From: Microthrixaceae bacterium
Lineage (GTDB): Bacteria > Actinomycetota > Acidimicrobiia > Acidimicrobiales > Iamiaceae
DNA length: 64,000 nt
NCBI GenBank assembly: GCA_016702505.1
Contig: JADJDU010000030.1
Coordinates: 434,001-498,000 of the forward strand
Reading direction: 5' to 3'
Under the pieces are notes generated by a model. That model did no database searches and was not told where the DNA came from. It saw only the letters and a list, made by a program, of their open reading frames with translations. This document shows, piece after piece, positions 1 through 8,900 of this stretch. Position 1 is the first letter of the stretch. Each line of letters begins with the position of its first letter. Position numbers and translations under genes: made by a program.

Positions 1-176
1 AGGTTCGGCCAGGTCACCTTCGGCGGCCACCTTCAACGCCAGCACGCACGCCTGTCGGAGCAGCCTCGGATCAAAGGCGAGGTCAGCACGGGCCCCATAA
101 CGGCCTGCGGCCGTCAGCCAGACGGCCTGGCTCCGGATCGGCCAGCTCGGGCTCGGGTTCGGGCTCGATGGCGCAC
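1..176 (-). CDS. possible 3' continuation gene, partial, unrecognised
   Basis: Read on the minus strand, one frame stays open to the window edge and gives a protein-like stretch (for example WLTAAGRYGARADLAFDPR, then LLRQACVLALKVAAEGDLAE). It would follow the zinc-ribbon gene directly on the same strand. No ATG or GTG start is visible in this frame, and a second frame rich in EPEPEP looks equally coding before it stops. The boundary is therefore unclear and a frameshift is possible. I do not recognise the family. Confidence 0.25.
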
Positions 177-500
177 CTAGCTCTCGGTCGGCGGAGGTGT
201 CACCTCTGCTCCCGGTAGTTCGTCGCCGACCACGGCCTCGACCCGCCCGGCCGAGCCACACCAGCGACATTCGACCAGCTCGACCGTCTCGCCGAGGACA
301 TCGACGTGCTCAACGGTCAGCTCCCCTCCCACGGTGTAGTGGTGGTAGGAGCGAGTGCGGCGGGTGGCGGTGACGTCGAACCGAGTGAGGTTTCCGCACG
401 ACGTACAGCGATAGCGGGATGGCGTCGACACGTCAGGGACTCTACTGACCGCCACGCTGAGCCAATGCGGGCCGACGCTTCCATAGGTCTCGGGTTTCAC
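177..500 (-). CDS. small zinc-ribbon protein, hypothetical
   Basis: A 107-residue protein with two CxxC knuckles, CTSC near residue 32 and CRWC near residue 78, which can form one zinc ribbon. Between them are a basic stretch (TATRRTRSYHHYTVGGE) and acidic beta-strand-like sequence. Proteins of this kind are common unnamed genes in actinobacteria; no enzymatic residues are visible. It is transcribed away from the DnaQ/GIY-YIG gene, with only about 23 bp between the two starts, so both promoters would have to overlap the neighbouring coding region. The role is unknown; nucleic-acid or protein binding is an inference from the ribbon. Confidence 0.65.
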   Translation of the reverse strand: MKPETYGSVGPHWLSVAVSRVPDVSTPSRYRCTSCGNLTRFDVTATRRTRSYHHYTVGGELTVEHVDVLGETVELVECRWCGSAGRVEAVVGDELPGAEVTPPPTES

Positions 501-523
501 TACGTCCCGATCCGGCAGAACTC

Positions 524-2242
524 TTGTTCGTCGAACTTCTGTTCGCTACCTTGCCGGAGATGCAACGCAGCTTCGACGATCTGGGTACCCCGCTCCACCA
601 GGTCACCTTCTGCGTGCTCGACATCGAGACCACCGGCGGGACTGCTGCCGACGGAGGCATCACCGAGATCGGAGCGGTCAAGGTTCGCGGCGGCGAGGTA
701 CTCGCCACGTTTCAGACCTTCGTCAACCCCGGCCATCCCGTCCCCCGCCAGATCAGCCTCCTCACCGGCATCACCGACCAGATGGTCGCCACCGCTCCCT
801 CGACGTCAGCCGTTCTGCCCTCCTTCCTCGAGTTCCTCGGAGACGCGGTGGTGGTGGGCCACAACGTGCGCTACGACCTCGGCTACATCAACGCCGCCCT
901 GGAACGAGAAGGCCGTCCCCGGCTTTCCAACCAGGTGGTGGACACCCTCGGGCTGGCCCGGCGGCTGGTCCGCGACCAGGTTCCCAACTGTTCGCTGGGA
1001 ACGCTGGCCACCCACCTCCGCCTCGATCATCGCCCCAGCCACCGGGCCCTGGCCGACGCCCTAGCCACGGTCGACCTGTTGCATCTTCTGTTGGAACGGG
1101 CCGCCTCGTTCGGGGTGTGCGGTCTCGATGATCTGATGGCCCTGCCGTCCATGGGAGGCCACCCCCAGGCCGCCAAGCTCACCCTCACCGACAAGCTCCC
1201 TCGAAAACCCGGCGTGTACATGTTCCGTGACGCCCGGGGCGAGGTGCTCTACGTGGGCAAGGCCACCAACCTGCGCAGCCGGGTCCGGTCGTACTTCTCA
1301 ACCGACGACCGTCGCAAGATCGGCCAACTCCTTCGGGAGACCGCCCGAATTGACCACACCGTGTGTCCCACCCCGTTGGAGGCCGCGGTGTTGGAGGTAC
1401 GCCTCATCCACCGCTTCGAACCCAGGTTCAACCGCCAAGCCAAGACGTGGCGGCGCTACGTGTACCTCAAGCTCACCACCGATGCCTTCCCCCGGCTGTC
1501 GGTGGTCCGCACCATCAGAGACGACGGGGCCCTCTACCTCGGACCGCTCTCGTCAACCCGGGTCGCCCGGCTAGTGGCCGACGCAGTGGAGACCGCCCTC
1601 CCCCTCCGGCGCTGCACCGCCACTCCGGGGCGTGCCGTCCGGTCGGGACCATGCGCCCCGGCTCAACTCGGCGTGGCCCATTGCCCGTGCGCCGATCAGG
1701 TCAGCCAGGAGCGTTACGCAGAGGTGGTGGAGCGCCTTCGTCGCGGCGTGACTGGGAATCCTGAGGTGCTGCTGGCCCCGCTGGAGGCCCGAATGTTCGC
1801 CCTGGCCGCAGCCGAACGGTTCGAGGAAGCAGCCGACGTGAGAGACAGGGCCGCCGCCCTCGCCGCCGCCCTTCGTCGCCAGAACCGCTTCGACACCCTT
1901 CGCCGCGCCGGACGGGTGGTGATCGAGGTAGACGGGCTCTCGGGGGTAGAGCTCGACCACGGCCGACTGGTGCGGTCGTGGAAGGTAACCGCCACCGGCG
2001 TCGCGCCGGTTCCCCTCCCCCTCCAAGACGCCAACGACACCGACGACGGGCAGACCGGAACGGCCGGGCTCGCCCCTGGATCCCCGTTACCCAAAGCTCT
2101 GGCCGACGAGTTGTTGTGCGTGGCGGCCTGGCTGGAACGTGAGATGCACCGGGTGCGGGTGATCAGCGCCGATGGTCCCCTCACCTCGTCCATGGCCCCG
2201 ATGCCCACCTTCGAGCCAACGTCGGTACCCTCGCGTCGGTGA
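524..2242 (+). CDS. DEDD exonuclease / GIY-YIG fusion protein (Rv2191-like)
   Basis: A 572-residue protein with two nuclease modules. The N-terminal part is a DnaQ/epsilon-type 3'-5' exonuclease: VLDIETTGG (residues about 30-38) gives the first acidic pair, HNVRYDLGYI the middle Asp, and HRALADA the His/Asp pair. The second module is a UvrC-type GIY-YIG endonuclease beginning at about residue 228 (PGVYMFRD, then VLYVGKATNLRSR). The C-terminal helicase-binding and endonuclease V-like parts of true UvrC are absent. This fusion is typical of actinobacteria and is presumed to act in DNA repair; the exact substrate is not known to me. The start is uncertain: TTG at 524 gives the longest frame, and ATG at 560 is an alternative 12 codons in. 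Confidence 0.85.
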   Translation: MFVELLFATLPEMQRSFDDLGTPLHQVTFCVLDIETTGGTAADGGITEIGAVKVRGGEVLATFQTFVNPGHPVPRQISLLTGITDQMVATAPSTSAVLPSFLEFLGDAVVVGHNVRYDLGYINAALEREGRPRLSNQVVDTLGLARRLVRDQVPNCSLGTLATHLRLDHRPSHRALADALATVDLLHLLLERAASFGVCGLDDLMALPSMGGHPQAAKLTLTDKLPRKPGVYMFRDARGEVLYVGKATNLRSRVRSYFSTDDRRKIGQLLRETARIDHTVCPTPLEAAVLEVRLIHRFEPRFNRQAKTWRRYVYLKLTTDAFPRLSVVRTIRDDGALYLGPLSSTRVARLVADAVETALPLRRCTATPGRAVRSGPCAPAQLGVAHCPCADQVSQERYAEVVERLRRGVTGNPEVLLAPLEARMFALAAAERFEEAADVRDRAAALAAALRRQNRFDTLRRAGRVVIEVDGLSGVELDHGRLVRSWKVTATGVAPVPLPLQDANDTDDGQTGTAGLAPGSPLPKALADELLCVAAWLEREMHRVRVISADGPLTSSMAPMPTFEPTSVPSRR

Positions 2243-2886
2243 AGTGGTTCCTGGTGTGGTTCCTTGGGGGGTGGATGGGGGTCATCGCCTTGGCCTGCCT
2301 CCTGTTCCTCATGGCCCGGGGCCGTATACGCCGCCACCATCGGGTCGATCGCAAGGTCTCCACCGGCGCCCCCATGCGGTGGATGGTCGATCCCCGCAGC
2401 CCGGCCCGTCTGCACCGACGCCTGGTGGCCATCGGATCGTTGGCCACCGCTGTGGCCGAGGAGAACCAACCTCGTTCCACCTTGGGGCGAACCGTGGCCG
2501 GCACCATGACCAGGCCATTGGGTCGACGACCCTCACCGTCGCCCATCGCCGCAGCGGCCTCGGAGCTTCGGGCCCAGGCCGTGGCCACCGACCGGCAACT
2601 AGCCCGCATCGCCTCGCTGTCACCGTCGGCCCGCCACGTGCCGCTGGCCGCTCTGGAGCGCCGGGTGGCTGCGCTCGAGTCGGCGGCCACCCAGCTCTCC
2701 GCGGTCAGTGCCCGCGCCGCCACCAATGCCGTGTTGGCCCACGACGACCCGACCATCGTCGACATCCAGGGCCAACTCGATCGGCTGGCCGATGCTCAAC
2801 GGGAGCTAGACGCGCTCGACACCGCTTCGGGCCTTGCACCGGCGACCTCCCCCCTCTTCTCCAGCCCGACCAGCACCAGCCCGTAG
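2239..2886 (+). CDS. membrane-anchored hypothetical protein
   Basis: A 215-residue protein that starts with GTG overlapping the stop of the exonuclease gene (GTGA), so the two are translationally coupled. It begins with one clear transmembrane helix (residues about 2-25, WFLVWFLGGWMGVIALACLL), followed by basic residues that favour a cytoplasmic C-terminal part. The rest is Ala/Arg/Leu-rich, probably helical or coiled coil (LERRVAALESAATQL, QLDRLADAQRELDAL). No family is recognised. Its link to the DNA repair gene is only positional. Confidence 0.6.
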   Translation: MKWFLVWFLGGWMGVIALACLLFLMARGRIRRHHRVDRKVSTGAPMRWMVDPRSPARLHRRLVAIGSLATAVAEENQPRSTLGRTVAGTMTRPLGRRPSPSPIAAAASELRAQAVATDRQLARIASLSPSARHVPLAALERRVAALESAATQLSAVSARAATNAVLAHDDPTIVDIQGQLDRLADAQRELDALDTASGLAPATSPLFSSPTSTSP

Positions 2887-2942
2887 CGGCCTGCCTTCGG
2901 AGCCTGAAGGCCCAGCGACAGCGAGGCCGGTATGGTGCGGCC

Positions 2943-3221
2943 ATGGTCAACGCTTTCGTGCTCTTGAAGGCCGAACCGGCGCGCATCACCGAACTAACCG
3001 GCGAGCTGGCCGACCTCGACGGCGTGGCCGAGGTGTACTCGGTAGCCGGCGAGGTCGACCTGGTGGCAATCCTGCGGGTCCGTCACCACGACGATCTGGC
3101 CCAGGTGGTCACCGGGCACATATCCACGCTGCCCGGCGTCATCGAGACCCGCACCATGATCGCCTTCAAGGCCTACTCCCGCCACGACCTCGACGCCCTC
3201 TGGAACCTCGGCTCCGACTGA
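2943..3221 (+). CDS. small Lrp/AsnC-type ligand-binding (RAM) protein
   Basis: A 92-residue stand-alone RAM domain of the Lrp/AsnC family without the N-terminal helix-turn-helix. The sequence runs from MVNAFVLLKAEP through GVAEVYSVAGEVDLVAIL to LPGVIETRTMIAFKAYSRHD, which is the usual alpha/beta sandwich pattern. Such small proteins bind amino acids or similar ligands as oligomers and are widespread next to unrelated genes in actinobacteria. ATG 2943 is chosen because the domain begins right there. The 3' part of this gene is copied at 5478-5620 as part of a tandem duplication, so the gene marks one edge of the Rhs island. Confidence 0.85.
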   Translation: MVNAFVLLKAEPARITELTGELADLDGVAEVYSVAGEVDLVAILRVRHHDDLAQVVTGHISTLPGVIETRTMIAFKAYSRHDLDALWNLGSD

Positions 3222-3609
3222 CCGATCTGGCCGAGCCCAGCCATCCGAGGACAGTCGGGGGATTTGTACGGCCGCTCCCGACGTCTGGCAGGATCCCCCT
3301 CTAGCCCTCCGCAGCTACATCGAAGCCGGACGGAAACACAACCACCACGCCCTTGACCTCCTCACCACAGGCCCCTGGACCATCCCCCACCCGCGGTGGC
3401 CACAGGTGGAGCCAATCAGGTGAGCCCTACTCGCCCAAGTGGGGTCGGATCAGGTGAACACACCCACCCACCAGCTGAATAGTTACCCTGCAAGACCCCC
3501 TTGTGCGAGGCATGTTCGCTTCGCCACCCGAACTGGGTGTGAACTCGCCCCCTCCACCGTAGCGACTAACCGAGCCACGGCCAGTCCCCGGCGACAAACC
3601 TCATTAGGT
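3222..3609. other. 388-bp gap; remnant-like DNA at island edge
   Basis: No complete gene is visible. The first ~75 bp align with 5618-5690 behind the Lrp fragment, so they belong to the duplicated unit. A plus-strand stretch at about 3304-3423 translates as ALRSYIEAGRKHNHHALDLL, then TTGPWTIP and a stop. This resembles the C-terminal tail of some IS transposases, but it is too short to assign. The segment from about 3290 to 3600 has no counterpart in the second copy, so it looks like an insertion into copy 1. Confidence 0.35.
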
Positions 3610-3858
3610 TCAGAACAGTTCGCGATACATTCCGAAGAGAAGTGCAGTAACAGCTAACCCAATCAGTATGTTAATTTGCCAGAAGTCCGACTTGAACCTG
3701 GGTAAGCACTCAGTCCATGGCTGACGTTCTGGTGATCCTTGTCTTGCCATCAGAGCCCGCCAAAGACCGGACCATGAGGTGCCAACGATCCTGAGAGAAA
3801 TGGCGAGGACGCCAATAGGAAACAGCATAATAACCGCAAAGGCGAACGGACCCGCCAC
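3610..3858 (-). CDS. two-TM small membrane protein, candidate Rhs immunity (copy 1)
   Basis: An 82-residue protein with two hydrophobic helices (residues about 4-22 and 62-78) separated by a polar loop containing LRIVGTSW, LWR, SPERQPWTEC and PRFK. GTG 3858 follows an AAGGGGG-type ribosome binding site and lies about a dozen bases behind the stop of the truncated Rhs copy, on the same strand. A paralogue sits in the same position behind the full-length Rhs gene (5718-5969), with a conserved centre and divergent helices. A small membrane gene directly downstream of a variable Rhs C-terminus is the usual place for an immunity gene. Immunity function is inferred; I know no named family for it. 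Confidence 0.6.
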   Translation of the reverse strand: MAGPFAFAVIMLFPIGVLAISLRIVGTSWSGLWRALMARQGSPERQPWTECLPRFKSDFWQINILIGLAVTALLFGMYRELF

Positions 3859-3870
3859 CCACTTCCCCCT

Positions 3871-5478
3871 TCAATAGCAATCCACTGGCGCCCGTGACGC
3901 TGGTCTACCAGCTGGTTCCAGTGGCTTGTCGGCCCAACCAGAAAGTCCGGGAAACCCAAAGCCAACACCTGTGGCGCTCGCCGCGAGTCCAAATGCCGCC
4001 ATTGGAACCGCCAGCTCGACTACCTCGACCGCGGCAGCAGATGCTGCAATAGCACTTGAGCCCCGCCCGAGCGCGGTCCCAATCCCACCGAACACAAGAC
4101 TTGCTACATTGAAGAAGCAGGAAGCATCGGCGCCCTGCATGCAGTCGCCTACCGTAATCACCGTCTGCGCCACAAGGGACGCGACTGCAAATGCGTTCGC
4201 CAATGTTGATGCGGACAGTGCTGAGGTTGCGCCCAGGCCGGCGACGCCTCCCATTGCCGCCCATCCGCCTAGCACCAAGGCTGCTACGGCTAGTGCGAAG
4301 GCGGCGCATCCTGCGGCTGCTCCCCAAGAGCCGCCGCATGTGTCACTGAACCATCCCCCGACTGCGGTGAAGGCGCCCGTTAGAGCGCGCGGGTTGACGG
4401 GGTTACCACCTGAGTAGCTGTAGGGGCTGACCCCGATGCTTGAGAGTGGGTGGCTGGAGGTGTACTGGCCGCTTTGGGGGTCATAGAAGCGGGTTCCGGT
4501 GTGGATGTAGCCGGTTTCGGGGTCGTGTTGCAGAGACGCGAACCCGATTAGCGGTTGCTCGAGCCACCAGTTTGTGTTTCCTGAGATCTGCCCGGTGGTC
4601 TCATAGGTGATGGTGTTGCGGGTGGTTCCGTTGGGGTTGGTGGTGAGCCGGATGGAACCCTGGTGGTCCTGGTGCAGGTATTGGACGTCGCCGGTGGTGT
4701 TGATCTGATAGATCGGCACTCCGCCGGGACCGTGGATCACAAGTGCTGTCTGGGACCCTTGGTGTTCGGCCAACAGCAAGGGCCGCCCTCCCACCATCAT
4801 CCAGCTGAACTCTTTGCGCCATTCGGCCCCGGTGCCAGTGGTGTTGTCGAGTTGTTTGGCGGTGCGCATGCCGGTGGTGTCGTATTCGTAACGCCACGTC
4901 CGGGTCGGGGCCCTGAACACGCCGATCACATCGACCGCCACATCAGTCTGGGTCCACGATCCGATCGTGAACGTCCCGGTATCGGTGAGCGGGATGATCA
5001 TGGTCGTCGACGCGTGTTGGGCGGGGTCGAACACCACGATCCCACCATCGGGCTCACCCTCTTGTGTGCCGACACCGACGACACCAGCGGCGGTCTGGTC
5101 GATCGCAGTCACCGAAACCATCACCGCATTGATATCACCACTCAGCCCGCCCTGGCCGGTGGCCTCCACGTCGACAGGGTCCATTGCTCGAAGCATTCCA
5201 CACGGGCTTCCATCACAAGTCCCAGCGCCGGTGGTGGTGTCCACAAGGCGGGTGGGGGCATCGAGCAGATTCAAGCCGAGACCGGTGTCGGTTCCGGTGG
5301 GGATCTTCCAGTACCCGGTGACCGCAACACGAATACCGGCAGAACCAGCGGTGTGGAGAGTGATCGACCCGTCCGGGGCCAACGGAACAGTCAACACACC
5401 AGCAGCCCCGACACTCCCCGCTTCCCACGACTACTCACCCGCTGGGGCGGGGTCATTAGGGGCGACCCGTACGGGGCG
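3871..5478 (-). pseudogene. orphan Rhs C-terminus (tip module, 5'-truncated copy)
   Basis: The open frame (508 codons from a possible start near 5397) matches the last third of the full-length Rhs protein at 5987-11449. It contains the end of one surface beta-domain, one whole beta-domain, the final YD repeats, the conserved core end (TGTRFYDPQSGQYTSSHPL) and an Ala/Gly-rich hydrophobic tip of about 170 residues ending WADKPLEPAGRPASRAPVDCY-like sequence. Homology to the full copy stops abruptly near 5478, where Lrp-gene sequence begins on the other strand. There is no signal peptide, N-terminal shell or convincing start. It is an orphan rhs-CT that could only act if recombined onto the intact shell. 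Confidence 0.8.
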
Positions 5479-5620
5479 CCACCACGCCGACCTGGCCCAG
5501 GTGGTCACCGGGCAAATATCCACGCTGCCCGGCGTGATCGAGACCCGCACCAGAATCACATTCAAGTCCTACTCCCGCCACGACCTCAACGCCGTCTGGA
5601 GCCTATGCACTGACCAATCA
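5478..5620 (+). pseudogene. duplicated 3' fragment of the Lrp/AsnC-type gene
   Basis: About 140 bp nearly identical to 3082-3221, the end of the small Lrp-type gene (LAQVVTGQISTLPGVIETRT, then SYSRHDLNAVWSL). The start half of the gene is missing, and a small deletion near the old stop removes the stop codon, so it cannot be a working gene. It lies between the orphan Rhs C-terminus and the second small membrane gene, exactly where the original Lrp gene lies relative to the first. That order shows the whole interval was tandemly duplicated. Confidence 0.85.
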
Positions 5621-5717
5621 GGCCGAGACCAACCAACTGAGGACATTCGGCGGCAACTGTTTGGCCGCTCCAGCCGTCTCGCGGTACGCGAGTCGACCAA
5701 CCATTCATTGCAAGCAG

Positions 5718-5969
5718 CTACCGGACCTCCGCATAGACGCTGAGAAGTAATGAGCCGACGATTAGCAATACCGATAGATTGATAAGAATGAAGAACCCTT
5801 TGAATTTGGGTGGACACTCATTCCATGGTCGCCGCTGAGGCGATTCCTTATTCGCGATCCATCCCCGCCAAAGCGTCGTCCAACTAGTCCCCACAATTCT
5901 CAGACACGCTGACATGACAATCGTTTGAAAAGACATGACTATTGAAAAGAAAAGTAATATTCCAGCCAC
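5718..5969 (-). CDS. two-TM small membrane protein, candidate Rhs immunity (copy 2)
   Basis: An 83-residue paralogue of the 3610-3858 product. It has a hydrophobic N-terminal helix (GILLFFSIVMSFQTIVMSA), a conserved middle (CLRIVGTSW, LWRGW, SPQRRPWNEC, PPKFK) and a second helix (LINLSVLLIVGSLLLSVY). GTG 5969 is preceded by AAGGCGGAGAG, a strong ribosome binding site, and lies 17 bp behind the stop of the full-length Rhs gene on the same strand, so co-transcription is likely. The gene is visibly more AT-rich than its surroundings, which fits a horizontally exchanged cassette. Immunity to the adjacent tip is inferred from position and membrane topology. Confidence 0.65.
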   Translation of the reverse strand: MAGILLFFSIVMSFQTIVMSACLRIVGTSWTTLWRGWIANKESPQRRPWNECPPKFKGFFILINLSVLLIVGSLLLSVYAEVR

Positions 5970-5986
5970 CTCTCCGCCTTAATGCG

Positions 5987-8900
5987 TTAGCAGGTGATTT
6001 GCACTTCTGGAATGCGGCTTGCATCCTCCGCGGTTCTCCCATCTGCCCAGCCAGATAGACCGGGGAACCCGAACCCAGCACCCACGGCGCTTGATGCGAG
6101 CCCCGCTGCAGCTAAGGGAACCGAAAGTTCTAGAACTTCACGCGCGGCTGCAGATGAGGCTAACGCGCTCGATCCCCAGCCCATTGTGGCTCCGACTCCT
6201 CCGAATACAAGGCTTGCGGCGTTGAAGAAACAGGATGCATCAACTCCGTGGCTGCAATCCATGCCCGTCAGTACCGTCTGAATTGTAATGGAAGCCCACG
6301 CAAGGTAGTTGGCAAGTCCGGCCGAGGATGATGCAGACGTGGCACCCAATCCGGCGACGCCTCCCATCGCTGCCCACCCACCGAATACGAGCGCTGCTAC
6401 TCCAATGGCGAAGGCTGCACAACCTGCTGCGGCTCCGGCTGAGCTTCCACAGGTGTCCATGAACCAGCTACCAACAGCGGAGGCAGCGCCCCTAAGGCCG
6501 AAGGGGTCGGTTGGGTTGCCTCCTGCGAAACTGTACGGACTGATTCCGATGCTTGAGAGTGGGTGGCTGGAGGTGTATTGGCCGCTTTGGGGGTCATAGA
6601 AGCGGGTTCCGGTGTGGATGTAGCCGGTTTCGGTGTCGTGTTGCAGCGACGCGAACCCGACCAATGGCTGTTCGAGCCACCAGTTGCTGTTCGATCCGAT
6701 CTGACCGTTGGTCTCATAACTGATGGTGTTTCGGGTGGTGCCGTTGGCGTTGGTTGTGAGCCTGGTCGATCCTTGGTGGTCTTGGTGGAGGTACATGACC
6801 TCACCGGTTTTGTTGACCTGATAGATCGGCACACCCCCAGGACCGTGCACCACCAACGCGCTCTGTTCACCCGAGTGCTCAGCGAGCAGAAGCGGCCGCC
6901 CACCGACCATCAACCACGTGAACTCTCTACGCCACTCGGCACCGGCGCCAGCGGTGTTGTCGAGCTGTTTGGCGGTGCGCATTCCGGTGGTGTCGTATTC
7001 GTAACGCCAGGTCCGGGTCGGCGCCCGAAACACCCCGATCACATCGATGGCGACGTCGATTTCGGTCCAGGACCCGATCGTGATGGTTCCGGTGTCGGAG
7101 AGGGCGACGATCATGGTGGTGGATGCGTGTTGGGCGGGGTCGAACACCACGATCCCACCATCGAGCTCACCCTCTTGTGTGCCGACACCGACGACACCAG
7201 CCGCGGTCGGGTCGATCGCAGTCACCGAAACCATCACCGCAGTGATATCACCACTCAGCCCACCCTGGCCGGTGACCTCCACGTCGACAGGGTTCATCGC
7301 TTGCAGCGTCGCACACGGGCTTGCGTCACATGTCCCCGTGCTGTTTGTGGTGTCGACGAGGCGGGTGGGGGCGTCGAGCAGATCCAAGCCGAGACCGGTG
7401 TCGGTTCCGGTGGGGATCTTCCAGTACCCAGTGACCGCAACACGAATACTGGTAGGACCAGCGGTGTTGAGGGTGATCGACCCGTCCGGGTTCAACGGAA
7501 CGGTGAACACACCAGCAGCCCCGACACTCCCCGCCTCCCACGACAACTCACCCGCTGATGCGGCCCCGTTCGGGGCGACCCGAACGTGGCCACCAGTACT
7601 GTCTTGGGCCACGATCGACACCGTCACCGCGTTTACACCAACAGCGGGAATGCCGCCGTGACCAGCGGTCGCGATGTCGGTTTCACCAGCAGGCAGGGTC
7701 CCGCACGGCGAACCATCACAAGTCCCGACACCCGAGGCCGATTCGGCGGTAACGGCGGGGGTGACAGGCCAGTAGTTCAACGCCGGAACCCACGGGGACG
7801 GCGCCCGGAAGTAGCCGACGACATCGACCGACACATCCACCCCAACATCAGAAGCGAGCACGATGGTGCCGTTGGCTGCGACCTTCGCCGTCACCGTCTG
7901 AGCCGACGTTTGCCCAGAGTTGAGCGGCAGCGTTCCGGCGGCGGCGTCCCCGGCCGGGTTCACCTCCAACCAGCCATCCGATGTGGTGCCTGACGCGATG
8001 ATCGACACTGCCACCGCCGTCACCCCCGTGGCGGGGACACCGCCCACACCAGCGACCTTTACCGACACCGGATCACCAGCGGCGATGCGGGCACACGGCG
8101 CGCTGTCACAGGTCCCGGTGCCCGCCGCGCTGTCCGCGACGCGGGTGGCGGGGACGGGGACGTATTGGCGGGCGGTGTCGTCTTGCCACGTCGTCGGCAA
8201 CTCCGCCGAAGTCATGCGGTTCTCGGCATCAAACCCATACGTTGCGGCCGTTCCCGACGGGAACGTCATCGAGGTCCGGTTCCCGCGGGCGTCATAGCCG
8301 TAGGTGGTGGCATCAGCGGGTGGGGTCCCACAATCACCGCCCTCAGCAGTTTGCGATGTCCAGCACAGGCGTTGGGCGGGGTCGAACACCTGCAACACCC
8401 CATCCGCGTCGACCAGGTTCGTAGCTGCATCAAACCCGAACCCCTCCGTCCCAGTCGAAGTGAGGCGGTCCCGGTCGTCATAGGACCACGACTGGTTCTG
8501 GCCAGCGACCACGCCGGTCCCGGTGACGGTGGTGACCTGGCCCTTCAGGTCGCGGGGCCCATACGCGAGCGAGCCGAGCACGGTGGAACCGCGGTTCCAG
8601 GACACTCCGACCATCCGATCAGCCCGGTCAAAGTTGTAGACGTCACGGTTCTGTGAGGACACCGGGAACACCGTTTCGGACCAGTTGCTGTTCTCGTCAT
8701 AGGCGAACGTGGTTAGCCGCCCGGTCCAGTCCGTGACCGACTCCAACCGTCCCGCATCATCGAATTCTCTGGTCACCGGTGTGGACTGGCCGGGGTAGGA
8801 GATCGAGGTCAGGTTCGACATGTCATCCCAGCCATAACCCGTGGAACGACCATTCACGTCGGTGTGGGACTTCAACCTGGAACGCTGATCCCACACCCAC

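Noticed and set aside
4663..5613. Long plus-strand open frames antisense to the Rhs copies (also 6563-7558 and 9611-10549)
   Set aside because: They mirror the Rhs reading frames, have His/Gly/Arg-rich antisense composition and recur in both duplicates only because the DNA is duplicated.
5987..6500. Rhs tip as a nuclease or deaminase toxin
   Set aside because: The tip has long Ala/Gly/Val hydrophobic runs and no HNH, His-Glu or zinc-deaminase signature.
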